Source: Variovorax sp. OAS795 (GTDB lineage Bacteria; Pseudomonadota; Gammaproteobacteria; Burkholderiales; Burkholderiaceae_C). From it: a stretch of 64,000 nt of DNA. Below the pieces are notes generated by a model. The model was not told the origin of the DNA and did not search any database. It saw nothing but the letters and a program-made list of their open reading frames with translations. This document shows, piece after piece, positions 8,771 through 19,767 of this stretch (the first letter of the stretch is position 1; each line of letters opens with the position of its first letter). Location of the stretch: positions 4,712,001-4,776,000 of the forward strand of contig NZ_JBEPOH010000001.1 in NCBI RefSeq assembly GCF_040546685.1, written 5' to 3'. The translations under genes and the position numbers were made by a program.

Positions 8771-9874
8771 ATGAGCACCCTATTCCACCCGCTGCGCGTG
8801 AAGGCTGTCGAGCCCGACACCCCGGAGGCCGTCGTCGTCTCGTTCGAGGTGCCGCCCGAACTGCGCGAAGTGTTCGGCTTCACGCAGGGCCAGTACCTCA
8901 CCTTGCGCGGCGACATCGACGGGCAGGACCTGCGCCGCTCGTATTCGATCTGCGCCGGCCTGGACGACGGCGAGCTGCGCGTGGGCGTGCGCAAGGTTCG
9001 CGGCGGCGTGTTCTCCAACTGGATCAACGCGCACCTGCAGCCCGGCGACACGGTGCAGGTGATGGCGCCGCAGGGCCGATTCTTCGTGCCCATCGAGCCA
9101 GCCTCCGCGCGCCACCATGTCGGCATTGCCGGCGGCAGCGGCATCACGCCGATCCTGTCGATCATGAAGACCGTGCTGGCGCGCGAGCCCCGGAGCCGCT
9201 TCACGCTGATCTACGGCAACCGGCAATTGCAATCCACGATGTTCAAGGAAGAAATCGAGGACCTGAAGAACCGCTACATGACGCGGCTGGTGCTGCTGCA
9301 CGTGTTCTCCGACGAGCACACCGATTCGCCGCTGGGCTTCGGCGTGATGGACCGCGAGAAGATCGGCGAGTTCCTCGGCACGCTGGTGCCGGCCGCCAGC
9401 ATCGACCATGTCTACATCTGCGGCCCCTTCCAGATGAACGACGAAGCCGAGGCGGCGCTGCTTGCCGCGGGCGTGCCCGAAGAGCGCATCCACATCGAGC
9501 GCTTCGGCGTCGCCCTGCCAGCGGGCGCAGCGAGCGGCGAGGTGGGCGCGGTGGGCGCGGTGGTGCACGAGGCCCTTCCGGGCGACGCCAAGCAGGCGCG
9601 CATCACCATTGTGCGCGATGGGCTCCAGCGCGAGATCACCTTCACCGAAGGACAGCCGAGCATCCTGGATGCGGCATCGGCCGCAGGGCTCGAGGTGCCG
9701 TTCTCCTGCACCTCCGGCGTGTGCGGCACCTGCCGCGCAAAACTGGTGGAGGGGGAAGTCCGCATGGAAAGAAATTTTGCGCTCGACAAGAATGAAGTCG
9801 CCGCCGGATTCGTGCTGACCTGCCAGGCACACCCGCTCACCGAACGCGTGACCCTGTCGTTCGACGAACGCTGA
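8771..9874 (+). CDS. paaE: Phenylacetyl-CoA epoxidase reductase subunit E
   Basis: This 367-residue flavoprotein passes electrons from NADPH to PaaA. From the N-terminus it has an FAD-binding barrel (QDLRRSYSICAG, the RxYS motif), an NAD(P)-binding domain (GIAGGSGITPILSI) and a C-terminal plant-type [2Fe-2S] ferredoxin domain with CTSGVCGTCRAKLVEGEV and a fourth cysteine in LTCQAHP. The interdomain linker is rich in Ala, Gly and Val (near residues 255-275). It ends the epoxidase gene run, 34 bp before a transporter binding-protein gene. Confidence 0.94.
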   Translation: MSTLFHPLRVKAVEPDTPEAVVVSFEVPPELREVFGFTQGQYLTLRGDIDGQDLRRSYSICAGLDDGELRVGVRKVRGGVFSNWINAHLQPGDTVQVMAPQGRFFVPIEPASARHHVGIAGGSGITPILSIMKTVLAREPRSRFTLIYGNRQLQSTMFKEEIEDLKNRYMTRLVLLHVFSDEHTDSPLGFGVMDREKIGEFLGTLVPAASIDHVYICGPFQMNDEAEAALLAAGVPEERIHIERFGVALPAGAASGEVGAVGAVVHEALPGDAKQARITIVRDGLQREITFTEGQPSILDAASAAGLEVPFSCTSGVCGTCRAKLVEGEVRMERNFALDKNEVAAGFVLTCQAHPLTERVTLSFDER

Positions 9875-9908
9875 CGCACAACGATTTTTCAACCGGAGAC
9901 AAAGCAAA

Positions 9909-11054
9909 ATGAAATTCCTCAAGCCCCTGCTGATTGCCGCCCTGTGCGCCACCGCCGTTGCCGCATGGGCCGACATCAACGTCGGCGTGACGCTCTCGGC
10001 CACGGGCCCTGCCGCTTCGCTCGGCATTCCCGAGAAGAACACCATCGCGCTGATGCCCAAGACCATCGCGGGCCAGAAGATCAACTACATCGTGCTGGAC
10101 GATGCCTCCGACACCACGGCGGCCGTGGCCAACACGCGCAAGCTCATCGCCGAGAACAAGGTCGACATCGTGCTGGGCTCGACCACCACGCCCAACTCGC
10201 TCGCGATGATCGACGTGGCGAGCGAAGCCAAGACGCCGATGATCTCGATCGCCGCCTCGGCCCGCATCGTCGAGCCGATGGACGCCAAGAAGCAGTGGGT
10301 CTTCAAGACGCCGCAGAACGACATCATGATGTCGCTCGCCATTGCCGAGCACATGGCCGCCAACGGCGTGAAGACGGTGGCCTTCATCGGCTTCTCCGAT
10401 GCCTACGGCGAAGGATGGTCGCAGGAGTTCGCCAAGGCGGCCGACCTGAAGAAGCTCAAGATCGTGGCCAACGAGCGCTACGCGCGCACCGACACCTCGG
10501 TGACCGGCCAGGCACTGAAGATCATGGCCGCCAAGGCCGACGCGGTGCTGGTCGCGGGCTCGGGCACGCCGGCCGCACTGCCGCAGAAGACGCTCAAGGA
10601 GCGCGGCTATGCCGGCAAGATGTACCAGACCCACGGCGTGGCCAATGCCGACTTCCTTCGCGTCGGCGGCAAGGACGTGGAGGGCACCTTCCTGCCCGCC
10701 GGCCCCGTGCTGGTGGCCGAGCAACTGCCCGCGAGCCATCCGGTGAAGAAATCGGCCCTGGCCTATGTCACGGCCTACGAGGGGGCGAACGGCAAGAACA
10801 CGGTGTCGACCTTCGGCGCACATGCGTGGGACGCAGGCCTCTTGATGACCTCGGCCGTGCCGGTTGCGCTCAAGAAGGCCCAGCCCGGCACGCCCGAGTT
10901 CCGCGCCGCGCTGCGCGACGCGCTCGAGCAGGTCAAGGAAGTGTCGGGCGCACACGGTGTCTTCAACATGACGGCCAACGACCACCTGGGCCTGGACCAG
11001 CGTGCGCGCGTGATGGTCAAGATCGAGAACGGCGCCTGGAAGTACCAGCCCTGA
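9909..11054 (+). CDS. ABC transporter substrate-binding protein, branched-chain amino acid/aromatic acid (LivK) type
   Basis: This 381-residue periplasmic protein has a Sec signal peptide (about residues 1-21, MKFLKPLLIAALCATAVAAWA). The mature part has the type I periplasmic-binding fold of LivK/Peripla_BP_6, with NVGVTLSATGPAASLG at its start and FIGFSDAYGEGW in the centre. It is embedded between paaE and the transporter membrane genes inside the paa block, so phenylacetate or a related aromatic acid is the likely cargo. It starts 34 bp after paaE and is preceded by GGAGA. Confidence 0.88.
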   Translation: MKFLKPLLIAALCATAVAAWADINVGVTLSATGPAASLGIPEKNTIALMPKTIAGQKINYIVLDDASDTTAAVANTRKLIAENKVDIVLGSTTTPNSLAMIDVASEAKTPMISIAASARIVEPMDAKKQWVFKTPQNDIMMSLAIAEHMAANGVKTVAFIGFSDAYGEGWSQEFAKAADLKKLKIVANERYARTDTSVTGQALKIMAAKADAVLVAGSGTPAALPQKTLKERGYAGKMYQTHGVANADFLRVGGKDVEGTFLPAGPVLVAEQLPASHPVKKSALAYVTAYEGANGKNTVSTFGAHAWDAGLLMTSAVPVALKKAQPGTPEFRAALRDALEQVKEVSGAHGVFNMTANDHLGLDQRARVMVKIENGAWKYQP

Positions 11055-11062
11055 ACCGTCCC

Positions 11063-11087
11063 GCGCCTCCCCTTCGAGGGGAGGCGC
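11063..11087 (+). terminator. Strong hairpin after the binding-protein gene (processing or attenuation element)
   Basis: An 11-bp GC-rich stem, GCGCCTCCCCT paired with AGGGGAGGCGC around a short TTCG-type loop, starts 9 bp after the stop codon. No T-run follows. It is therefore more likely a 3' mRNA stabiliser or partial terminator that raises binding-protein output relative to the permeases than a full stop. Confidence 0.5.
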
Positions 11088-11158
11088 ACTACAAGCCTGG
11101 CTGCAACACAAGCGCCGGACACTGATTCGACACACGGGCCAGGCCCGAAGGTATTTCT

Positions 11159-12187
11159 ATGGATCTGCAGATCGCCCTGCTCCTGGGGCAGGACGGCATC
11201 GTGAACGGTGCCGTCTACGGATTGATGGCGCTCGCCCTGGTGCTGGTGTTCTCCGTCACGCGCGTCATCTTCATCCCCCAGGGCGAGTTCGTCGCCTTCG
11301 GCGCGCTCTCGATGGCCGTGCTGCAGACCGGCCGCGTGCCGGCCACGCTGTGGCTGCTGGTGGCACTGGCGGCCATGGTGCTGGTGGTCGAGGCCTGGCG
11401 CTGGAAGCGCGGCACGGTGGTGGACTGGGGCTCGGCGCTCACCTGGTGCGTGGCACTGCCGGCGCTGGCCTCCGTGCTCGTGCTCTGGCTCAAGCCGACC
11501 TCGATGGCGGCCCAGGCCCTCACCACGCTGGTGCTGATCGCGCCCCTCGGCCCGCTGCTCTATCGCCTTGCCTACCGGCCGCTGGCCGATGCCAGCGTGC
11601 TCATGCTGCTGATCGTCTCGGTGGCGCTGCATGGCGTGCTGGTGGGCCTGGGCCTGCTGTTCTTCGGTGCCGAGGGCTACCGCACCACCGCGTTCTCTGA
11701 AGAGCGGCTCGACATCGGCGGCATTCCGGTCAGCGGTCAGTCGCTGGTGGTGGTGGGCATCACGCTGGCGCTGGTGATCGCGATGTTCTTTTTCTTCGGC
11801 CGCTCGATGGTCGGCAAGGCGCTGCGGGCCACCGCCATCAACCGCGTGGGCGCGCGGCTCTCTGGCATTCCGACGGAGCTGTCCGGCGACCTGAGCTTCG
11901 CGCTCGCGGCGCTCATCGGCGCGGTCTCCGGCCTTCTCATTGCGCCGCTCACCACGGTGTACTACGACACCGGCTTCCTGATCGGCCTCAAAGGCTTCGT
12001 CGCCGCCATCGTGGGCGGGCTCGCGAGCTATCCGCTGGCGCTCGCGGGCGCAATCCTGGTCGGGCAGCTCGAGGCCTTTGCCTCGTTCTGGGCCAGCCCG
12101 TTCAAGGAGGTGCTGGTCTTCACGCTGATCATCCCCGTGCTGTGGTGGCGTTCGCTGCACAGCCACCACGTGGAGGACGAGGAATGA
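11159..12187 (+). CDS. Branched-chain amino acid/aromatic acid ABC transporter permease (LivH type)
   Basis: This 342-residue inner-membrane protein has about eight hydrophobic segments and the LivH pattern DGIVNGAVYGLMALALVLVF near its N-terminus. The EAA-like loop GKALRATAINRVGARLSGIPT precedes a cytoplasmic turn, and FLIGLKGFVAAIVGGLASYP is near the C-terminus. It pairs with the fused LivM-LivG protein, whose start overlaps its stop (ATGA). There is an internal insertion of extra hydrophobic sequence between residues 55 and 125 compared with a 290-residue LivH. Confidence 0.88.
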   Translation: MDLQIALLLGQDGIVNGAVYGLMALALVLVFSVTRVIFIPQGEFVAFGALSMAVLQTGRVPATLWLLVALAAMVLVVEAWRWKRGTVVDWGSALTWCVALPALASVLVLWLKPTSMAAQALTTLVLIAPLGPLLYRLAYRPLADASVLMLLIVSVALHGVLVGLGLLFFGAEGYRTTAFSEERLDIGGIPVSGQSLVVVGITLALVIAMFFFFGRSMVGKALRATAINRVGARLSGIPTELSGDLSFALAALIGAVSGLLIAPLTTVYYDTGFLIGLKGFVAAIVGGLASYPLALAGAILVGQLEAFASFWASPFKEVLVFTLIIPVLWWRSLHSHHVEDEE

Positions 12188-14084
12188 GCGCGCCTTCCAA
12201 TCCCATCGAGGCCAGCGCACTGCCGTCGGGCAAGCCGCTGGCCACGCCGCGCCAGCTCACGCTCGTGCTCGTCGTGCTGCTGGCGCTGTCCTGGGGCTTC
12301 CTGCCCGAGTTCACGGTGTCGGTGCTCAGCAACATCGGCCTCTATGCGCTGGTCGCGGCCGGGCTCGTCATGCTGACCGGCGTGGGCGGCATGACCTCGT
12401 TCGGCCAGGCCGCCTTCGTCGGCGTGGGCTCCTACGCCACCGCATGGATCTGCACATCGCCCGCGGCCACGGCGTGGCTGGGCGGCCTCTTCGGACCGGC
12501 ACTCCTGCCATGGGCGGGATTGCTGCTCGGCCTGCTGCTGACTTTCGCGCTCGCATGGGCGCTGGGCGCCGTCACGCTCAAGCTGCAGGGCCACTACCTG
12601 CCGCTGTGCACGATCGCCTGGGGCCTGAGCCTGTACTACCTGTTCGGCAACATGGACTTCCTCGGCGGCCAGACAGGCATCACCGGGGTGCCGCCCATCG
12701 TCATCGCGGGCTTTTCGCTCGCGACACCGCGCGCACTGGGCGTGGTGATCTGGACCGTGCTGCTGCTCGCGCTCTGGGCCCTGCACAACCTGCTCGATTC
12801 GCGCGAAGGCCGCGCCATCCGCGCGCTCAAGGGCGGGCGGCTCATGGCCGAATCGATGGGCGTGGACACCGCGCGCCACCGCGTGAAGCTCTTCGTGCTG
12901 GCTGCCCTGATGGCGGCGGTGTCCGGCTGGCTCTATGCGCATCTGCAGCGCTTCGTGAACCCGACGCCCTTCAACCTGAACATCGGCATCGAGCTGCTGT
13001 TCATGGCCGTGGTGGGCGGCGCGGGCCACCTGTGGGGCGCGGTGCTGGGCGCCGCGCTCATCACGCTGCTGAAGGAAAAGCTGCAGGACGTGCTGCCTTC
13101 GTTGCTGGGCAGCAGCGGCAACTTCGAAGTGATCGTGTTCGGCCTGCTCATGCTCTTCGTGCTGCAGCGTTTCGCGGAGGGGCTCTGGCCCACGCTGGCT
13201 CGCATCGCGGCCCGCTGGGTGCGGCCGCACGCCGCTGCCGACGACGGCACCGCGCGGCCTGCCGCGTCCACCGTGCGGCTTGCGCATCGCGAGCTGCCCG
13301 CCAAGGGCGAGGTGCTGCTGCAGGCGACCCGCGTCAGCAAGCGCTTCGGCGGCCTCGTGGCCAACAACGAGATCTCGATGACGCTGAAGGCCGGCGAGAT
13401 CCATGCGCTCATCGGACCGAATGGCGCGGGCAAGAGCACCTTCTTCAACATGATCTCGGGCGTGGACGACCCGAGCGCGGGCGAGGTGCGGCTTGCGGAC
13501 CAGGCGATGACGGGCAAGCCTTCGCGCGTGTTCGCCGCGCTCGGCCTCGGGCGCACCTTCCAGCATGTTCGCCTGCTCGGGCAGCGCAGCGTGGCCGAGA
13601 ACGTCGCGCTCGGCGCGCACCTGCGCGCCAGGCGCGGCTGGCTCGCGGCCATGCTCCGGCTGGACCGCGGGGAGGAAGCGGCACTGATGGCCGAAGCCCG
13701 CCGCCAGATCGAGCGCTGCGGCCTGGGTGCGCAGGCCGATACGCCGGCCGCATCGCTCTCGCTGGGCCAGCAGCGCGTGGTCGAGATCGCGCGCGCGCTG
13801 GCCGGCCAGCCTTCGGTGTTGCTGCTCGACGAGCCCGCCGCGGGCCTTCGGCACCTGGAGAAGCGCGCGCTCTCCGTGCTGCTGGGGCAGCTGCGCGCCG
13901 AAGGCCTCGGCATTCTCGTGGTGGAGCACGACATGGAATTCGTCATGAACCTGGCGGACCGCATCACGGTGCTCGAGTTCGGCACCGTGATTGCCACCGG
14001 AACCCCGGCCGAAGTGCAGGCCAACCCGCGCGTGCTCGAAGCCTACCTGGGCGGCGCCGACGACGAGCTGCTGGAGGAGACGCG

Positions 14085-14088
<4 letters not shown>
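12184..14088 (+). CDS. Fused ABC transporter permease/ATP-binding protein (LivM-LivG type)
   Basis: This 634-residue protein joins two usual subunits. Residues 25-345 form a LivM-type permease (GVGGMTSFGQAAFVGVGSYA, and LKGGRLMAESMGVD as the coupling loop). After a charged linker, residues 375-634 form a LivG-type ATPase with Walker A GPNGAGKST (near 410), a signature LSLGQQRVVEIARAL (a variant of LSGGQ), Walker B VLLLDEPAAG and the H-loop VVEHDMEFV. It would power uptake together with the LivH permease and LivF ATPase on either side. It overlaps both neighbours by 4 bp. Such fusions are known in beta-proteobacterial Liv-type systems. Confidence 0.9.
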
Positions 14089-14879
<791 letters not shown>

Positions 14880-14942
14880 CCCCGGGGTTTCTCCCTCCCC
14901 TGCGGCGGAAGGAGCAATACCAAGACAGTGAAAGGACACCTC

Positions 14943-16997
14943 ATGACCACCACACTCCAAAGCTACATCGCCGGCCGCTGGATCGGCCAGGAGCGCGCGC
15001 AGCCACTGCGCAGCGCCATCAACGGGCAAGGCGTGGCCAGCACGCATGCCGAGGCCATCGACTTCGCCGAGGCGCTGCAGCACGCGCGCCGCGTCGGCCT
15101 GCCGGGGCTCATGGCGCTCGACTTCCAGCAACGCGCCGAACGCCTCAAGGCGCTCGCCAAGTTCCTAGCCGCGAACAAGGAAACGCTCTACGCCATCTCG
15201 GCCCACACCGGCGCCACCCGCGCCGACAGCTGGATCGACATCGAGGGCGGCGCGGGCACGCTGAGCGCCTATGCCGGCATCGGCACCAACGAGCTGCCCT
15301 CGGGCAACCTGGTGCATGAAGGTCCGGCCTTCCCCCTCGGCAAGAAGGGCGGCTTCGCGGGCACTCACATCCTGGTGCCGCGCGGCGGCGTGGCGGTGCA
15401 CATCAATGCTTTCAACTTTCCGGTCTGGGGCCTGCTCGAGAAGTTCGCGCCGAGCTTTCTTGCGGGCATGCCGTGCATCGGCAAGCCGGCCACGGCGACC
15501 AGCTATGTGACCGAAGCGCTGATGCGGCTCATCGTGCAGTCGGGCATCCTGCCCGAGGGCAGCCTGCAACTGGTGGTCGGCGGCACGGGCGACCTGCTCG
15601 ACCGGCTCGAGGGCGCCGACGTGGTCACCTTCACCGGATCGGCCGACACCGCGGCCAGGCTGCGCGTGCATCCGAACCTCGTGCGCCAATCGATCCCGTT
15701 CAACGCCGAGGCCGACTCGCTCAACTGTGCGATCCTCGCGCCCGACGTGACGCCCGACGACGAGGAGTTCGACCTCTTCGTGAAGGAGGTGGCGCGCGAG
15801 ATGACCATCAAGGCCGGCCAGAAGTGCACCGCCATTCGCCGCGCCATCGTGCCGCGCCAGCATCTCGATGCCGTGGCCGAGCGCCTGCGCGCGCGGCTCG
15901 CGAAGACCGTCATCGGCGATCCGTCGCGTGAAGAGGTGCGCATGGGCGCTCTCGCCTCCCACGCACAGCAAGCCGATGTGGCCGAGCGCGTCGCCACGCT
16001 GCTGCAAGGGGCGGAGCTGGTGTACGGCGAACGCGACGGCTTCTCGCCCGTGGGCGACGGCGTGGGCGAAGGCGCGTTCTTCGCGCCCACGCTGCTGTTG
16101 AGCCGCAAGCCGCTCGACCATGACGCGGCGCACGACGTCGAAGCCTTCGGCCCCGTCAGCACGCTGATGCCCTACGACGGCATCGACGAGGCGCTGGCGC
16201 TCGCGGCTCGCGGCCGCGGCAGCCTCGTCGGCACGCTGGTCACGCGCGACCCGGCACTCGCTGCAAAGGCCATTCCGGTGGCCGCCGCATGGCACGGCCG
16301 CCTGCTGGTGCTCGACCGCGAGGCCGCGGCCGAATCCACTGGCCACGGCTCGCCGCTGCCGCAGCTCAAGCACGGCGGCCCGGGCCGCGCGGGCGGCGGC
16401 GAAGAACTCGGCGGCCTGCGCGCGGTGAAGCACTACCTGCAGCGCGCCGCGGTGCAGGGCTCGCCCACCATGCTGGCCGCCATCACGGGCGAGCACGTGC
16501 GCGGCGCGGCGGTGCGCGAGAGCGACGTGCATCCGTTCCGCCGCCATTTCGAAGACCTGCGCATCGGCGACTCGCTGCTCACGCACCGCCGCACCGTCGG
16601 CGAGGCCGACATCGTCGCCTTCGGCGGCATCTCGGGCGACTATTTCTACATGCACTTCGACGAAGTGGCGGCGAAGGAATCGCCCTTCGGCAAGCGCATC
16701 GCGCACGGCTATTTCGTGCTGTCGGCCGCGGCCGGGCTGTTCGTCTCGCCCGCGCCGGGCCCGGTGCTGGCCAACTACGGCCTCGATACGCTGCGCTTCG
16801 TCAAGCCCGTGGGCATCGGCGATACCATCCGCGCGCGGCTCACGTGCAAGCGCAAGACCGACCGCAACAAGAAAGATGCGAGCGGCCAGGGCCAGGGTGT
16901 GGTGGCCTGGGACGTGGAGGTGACCAACCAGGACGGCGAGCTGGTCGCGAGCTACGATATCCTGACGCTCGTCTCCAAGAAACCTACCCCCCTCTGA
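14943..16997 (+). CDS. paaZ: Bifunctional oxepin-CoA hydrolase/3-oxo-5,6-dehydrosuberyl-CoA semialdehyde dehydrogenase
   Basis: This 684-residue fusion opens and oxidises the seven-membered ring of phenylacetate catabolism. Residues 1-520 form the aldehyde dehydrogenase, with Glu256 in FNAEADSLN and the catalytic Cys295 in AGQKCTAI, at the same numbers as in E. coli PaaZ. Residues 535-684 form the MaoC-like hydratase, with Asp566 and His571 in SGDYFYMHF (the E. coli pair is 561 and 566). The ATG at 14943 follows AAAGGACA. It lies 63 bp after the transporter and its stop overlaps the following SDR start by one base. Confidence 0.95.
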   Translation: MTTTLQSYIAGRWIGQERAQPLRSAINGQGVASTHAEAIDFAEALQHARRVGLPGLMALDFQQRAERLKALAKFLAANKETLYAISAHTGATRADSWIDIEGGAGTLSAYAGIGTNELPSGNLVHEGPAFPLGKKGGFAGTHILVPRGGVAVHINAFNFPVWGLLEKFAPSFLAGMPCIGKPATATSYVTEALMRLIVQSGILPEGSLQLVVGGTGDLLDRLEGADVVTFTGSADTAARLRVHPNLVRQSIPFNAEADSLNCAILAPDVTPDDEEFDLFVKEVAREMTIKAGQKCTAIRRAIVPRQHLDAVAERLRARLAKTVIGDPSREEVRMGALASHAQQADVAERVATLLQGAELVYGERDGFSPVGDGVGEGAFFAPTLLLSRKPLDHDAAHDVEAFGPVSTLMPYDGIDEALALAARGRGSLVGTLVTRDPALAAKAIPVAAAWHGRLLVLDREAAAESTGHGSPLPQLKHGGPGRAGGGEELGGLRAVKHYLQRAAVQGSPTMLAAITGEHVRGAAVRESDVHPFRRHFEDLRIGDSLLTHRRTVGEADIVAFGGISGDYFYMHFDEVAAKESPFGKRIAHGYFVLSAAAGLFVSPAPGPVLANYGLDTLRFVKPVGIGDTIRARLTCKRKTDRNKKDASGQGQGVVAWDVEVTNQDGELVASYDILTLVSKKPTPL

Positions 16998-17755
16998 TGT
17001 TCGATCTCACCGGAAAAACAGCACTCGTCACCGGCGGCAACGGCGGCATCGGCCTCGGCATGGCGCAAGGCCTCGCCCAGGCCGGCGCCCGCGTCATCGT
17101 CGCCGCGCGCAACGCGCAGAAGTCGGCCGCCGCGGTGGAAGCGCTCAAGGCCCTGGGCAGCGACAGCTTCGCGATCGAGGTCGATGTCGCCGACGAAGCC
17201 TCGGTGCAGAAAGCCTCCGACGAAATGGCCGCGCGCTGCGGCAGGCTGGACATCCTCGTCAACAACGCCGGCACCACGGTGCGCAAGCCCGTCGACCAGC
17301 TCGCGCTGGACGAATGGCACAAGGTGATGGACACTAACCTGACCAGCGCCTTCCTGTGCAGCCGGGCCGCGCATCCCCACCTGAAGAAGGCAGGCGGCGG
17401 CAAGATCATCAACATCGGCTCGATGATGTCGATCTTCGGTGCGCCCTATGCCCCCGCATATGCCGCGAGCAAGGCCGGCATCGTGCAGCTCACCAAATCG
17501 ACCGCGCTCTCGTGGGCGGCCGACAACATCCAGGTCAATGCCATCCTCCCGGGCTGGTTCGAGACCGAGCTGACCGATGGCGCCCGCAGCCAGATTCCAG
17601 GCCTGTACGAGCGCGTGGTGGCGCGCGCCGCCGCCGGGCGCTGGGGCAAGCCCGCCGACATTGCCGGTACGGCCGTGTTTCTTGCCAGCCAGGCCTCGGA
17701 CTACGTGACCGGCACGGCCATACCGGTGGACGGCGGATTTTCCATTTCTGGCTGA
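16997..17755 (+). CDS. SDR family oxidoreductase at the end of the paa block
   Basis: This 252-residue classical SDR has GGNGGIGLG near residue 12, NNAG near residue 88, a catalytic Ser in NIGSMMS and YAASKAG (Tyr-x3-Lys) near residue 155. The C-terminal DYVTGTAIPVDGG is the standard NAD-binding tail. Its ATG overlaps the paaZ stop (TGATG), so the two are almost certainly co-transcribed. In overall appearance it is closest to FabG or 2-deoxy-gluconate dehydrogenase type enzymes. Since paaH is absent here it could supply the missing 3-hydroxyadipyl-CoA oxidation, but that is speculation. Confidence 0.85.
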   Translation: MFDLTGKTALVTGGNGGIGLGMAQGLAQAGARVIVAARNAQKSAAAVEALKALGSDSFAIEVDVADEASVQKASDEMAARCGRLDILVNNAGTTVRKPVDQLALDEWHKVMDTNLTSAFLCSRAAHPHLKKAGGGKIINIGSMMSIFGAPYAPAYAASKAGIVQLTKSTALSWAADNIQVNAILPGWFETELTDGARSQIPGLYERVVARAAAGRWGKPADIAGTAVFLASQASDYVTGTAIPVDGGFSISG

Positions 17756-17785
17756 AGCCGGGCGGCCCGTGTAAATTCGGCCGCC

Positions 17786-18346
17786 ATGCTTCTCTGGTTC
17801 CAGCTCATCCTTTTCGTCGCCGGCACGGCCGCGCTGCTGTACGTCTCGCGCGGGCCGCTGCGCCAGCCCGGATCGCACGGGTTCTACCGCTTCTTCGCGT
17901 GGGAATGCATGCTGGTGCTGATCATCGTGAACCTGCCGGTCTGGCATGTGGACCCGCTGTCCTTCACGCAGTTGCTCTCCTGCGTGTTCCTCGCACTGTC
18001 GATCTGGCTGCCGATCCATGCCTTCAGGCTGCTCAAGGCAGAGGGCAAGCCGACCGAGGCGCGCAGCGACGACCCTGCGCTCTACGGCTTCGAAAAGACC
18101 TCGTCGATCGTCAGTGCCGGCGCGTTCCGCTACATCCGCCACCCCATGTACACGGCGCTGATGCTGCTGGCCTGGGGTGCCTTCCTGAAACAGTTCACCT
18201 GGCTCACGCTCGCGCTGGTGCTGGCCGCCACCGCGCTGCTCGTCCTCACGGCGCTGCGCGACGAAGAGGAGTGCATCGCGCATTTCGGCGAAGGCTACCG
18301 CGAGTACATGCGCCGCACCCGGCGCTTCATTCCTTTCCTGCTGTGA
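17786..18346 (+). CDS. Isoprenylcysteine carboxyl methyltransferase-like membrane protein
   Basis: This 186-residue inner-membrane protein has about five hydrophobic segments and the C-terminal signature of the ICMT/PEMT-like methyltransferases: RYIRHPMYTALML near residue 115, then RDEEECIAHFGEGYREYMRRTRRFIPFL at the end. That block binds S-adenosylmethionine. The acceptor is unknown; bacterial members include enzymes that methylate lipids or small molecules. Its stop overlaps the GTG start of the next gene. Confidence 0.75.
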   Translation: MLLWFQLILFVAGTAALLYVSRGPLRQPGSHGFYRFFAWECMLVLIIVNLPVWHVDPLSFTQLLSCVFLALSIWLPIHAFRLLKAEGKPTEARSDDPALYGFEKTSSIVSAGAFRYIRHPMYTALMLLAWGAFLKQFTWLTLALVLAATALLVLTALRDEEECIAHFGEGYREYMRRTRRFIPFLL

Positions 18347-19137
18347 AAAGCCAGGGCTTTCCCAGCGCGGCGCAAGCCGCTCTCCTGTTCCTGGCGCTCT
18401 TCCTGTGCGAGCTCGTCGTTGCGCTGGCGCTGCGCGATGCCAACCGGTGGCTCGGGCTGAACGAGATGCAGATGGGGGTGCTTGCCGCGGTCCTGGGCAA
18501 CGGCTGCGTGTTCGCCGGCGTCATGCACTACCAGAAGCTCACCTACCGCGCGCTCTTCCACCAGTCCGCGGCCTCTGCCAGGGCCACGCTGGTGCTGGTG
18601 GTGCCGCCCGTGCTGCTGCTGGTGCCGGGGCTGATGCTCGTGATCGTGACCGCGATGAACCTGCTGGTGCGGGTGGTCCCGCTTTCTGCATGGGAAGAAT
18701 CGATGTTCAGCCGCATGGCCGACGGCAGCGTCGCGGCCACGCTGGCGGTGTGCGTCATGGCGCCGCTGCTCGAAGAAATGCTGTTCCGCGGCATCGTGCT
18801 GCGCGGGTTCCTGCAGCGCTATTCGCGGTGGCAGGCCATCATGGGCTCGGCGCTGCTCTTCGGGGTGGCGCACATGAACATCTACCAGTTCGTCGTCGGC
18901 CTGGTGTTGGGCGCGGTGCTCGGATGGCTTTATGAGCGCACCCGCTCCCTCATCCCCTGCATTGCGCTGCATGCGGCGTACAACACCGGGACGATCCTCG
19001 TCAGCGACCTGCCCGAGACCCTCTCGTTCGCGGACACGGTGATGGGCCTGCTGGCGATCGGCCTGGCGACCGTGTGCGGCGCGCTGGCTTTGCGGCACCT
19101 GCTGGTGGCGCCCGTCGCGCGCTGGCCGGCGCCCTGA
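18343..19137 (+). CDS. CPBP family intramembrane metalloprotease
   Basis: This 264-residue polytopic protein has the CPBP/Abi motifs in order: LLEEMLFRGIVLRGFL (Glu-Glu-x3-Arg), FGVAHMNIYQF (Phe-x3-His) and CIALHAAYNTG (His-x3-Asn), which build the membrane-embedded metal site. Bacterial relatives include CAAX-type proteases and self-immunity proteins for bacteriocins. I chose the GTG at 18343, which overlaps the preceding stop (GTGA) and places the first hydrophobic helix about 10 residues from the start. The neighbour is an ICMT-like methyltransferase, a pairing reminiscent of eukaryotic CAAX processing, but no prenylated substrate is evident. Confidence 0.82.
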   Translation: MKSQGFPSAAQAALLFLALFLCELVVALALRDANRWLGLNEMQMGVLAAVLGNGCVFAGVMHYQKLTYRALFHQSAASARATLVLVVPPVLLLVPGLMLVIVTAMNLLVRVVPLSAWEESMFSRMADGSVAATLAVCVMAPLLEEMLFRGIVLRGFLQRYSRWQAIMGSALLFGVAHMNIYQFVVGLVLGAVLGWLYERTRSLIPCIALHAAYNTGTILVSDLPETLSFADTVMGLLAIGLATVCGALALRHLLVAPVARWPAP

Positions 19138-19164
19138 ACCAGGCCGGCGCCCGGAAGACCAGGG

Positions 19165-19767
19165 TCAGAGGGGCGGGAGCGGCTTCGCATCCACCGCGTC
19201 GCCATCGACGATGAAGTGCCCGCCCGCGACGTGATGCAGCGTGCGCAGTTCGTCGTGCCCCGTGAAGTTCCAGCGCCCTTCGGCGAACACGCGCGAGTCG
19301 GCCTGCGCCGCGATCACTTCGCCAAGGAACAGGTCGTAGCGCTGCTGGATCGGCGGCTCGGGCAAGAGCCGGCATTCGAGCCAGGCCGCGCAGCCTTCGA
19401 GCAGCGGCGCATCCGTGGCCTCGCCTGCGAACACCTGGAGGCCGTAGGCTGCGAACTTGTCGTGGCCCGAACGCTCGACGATCTCTCGGCCCGAGCTGTT
19501 GCCCAGCGCCTCGGTCAGGTCGAGCTGCGCGCGCGTGGGCACCTGGAGCGCGAAGGTGCCCGCGCCCTCCAGCAGCACGCGCGTCCAGGTGCTCTTGTCG
19601 AGCACCACGGCCACCTTGGGCGGATCGAAGTCCAGCGGCATCGCCCAGGCCGCCGCCATGATGTTGCGCTGTCCGCCGTGCGCGGCGCTCACGAGCACGG
19701 TGGGGCCGTGGTTGAGCAGGCGATAGGCCTTGGCGAGCGGAACGGGCTTTCGGTGATTCGCATTCAT
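19165..19767 (-). CDS. Flavin reductase family protein
   Basis: This 200-residue protein has the FMN-binding split-barrel fold of the flavin reductase/flavoredoxin family. It has GPTVLVSAAHGGQRNIMAAAW near the N-terminus, then FDPPKVAVVLDKSTWT and GTFALQVPT. It would use FMN as cofactor or substrate; the partner enzyme is unknown. The ATG at 19767 overlaps the D-aminoacylase stop (ATGA). A GTG two codons upstream is an alternative. It is the last gene of the D-amino-acid operon, and its oxidoreductase role there is unclear. Confidence 0.78.
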   Translation of the reverse strand: MNANHRKPVPLAKAYRLLNHGPTVLVSAAHGGQRNIMAAAWAMPLDFDPPKVAVVLDKSTWTRVLLEGAGTFALQVPTRAQLDLTEALGNSSGREIVERSGHDKFAAYGLQVFAGEATDAPLLEGCAAWLECRLLPEPPIQQRYDLFLGEVIAAQADSRVFAEGRWNFTGHDELRTLHHVAGGHFIVDGDAVDAKPLPPL

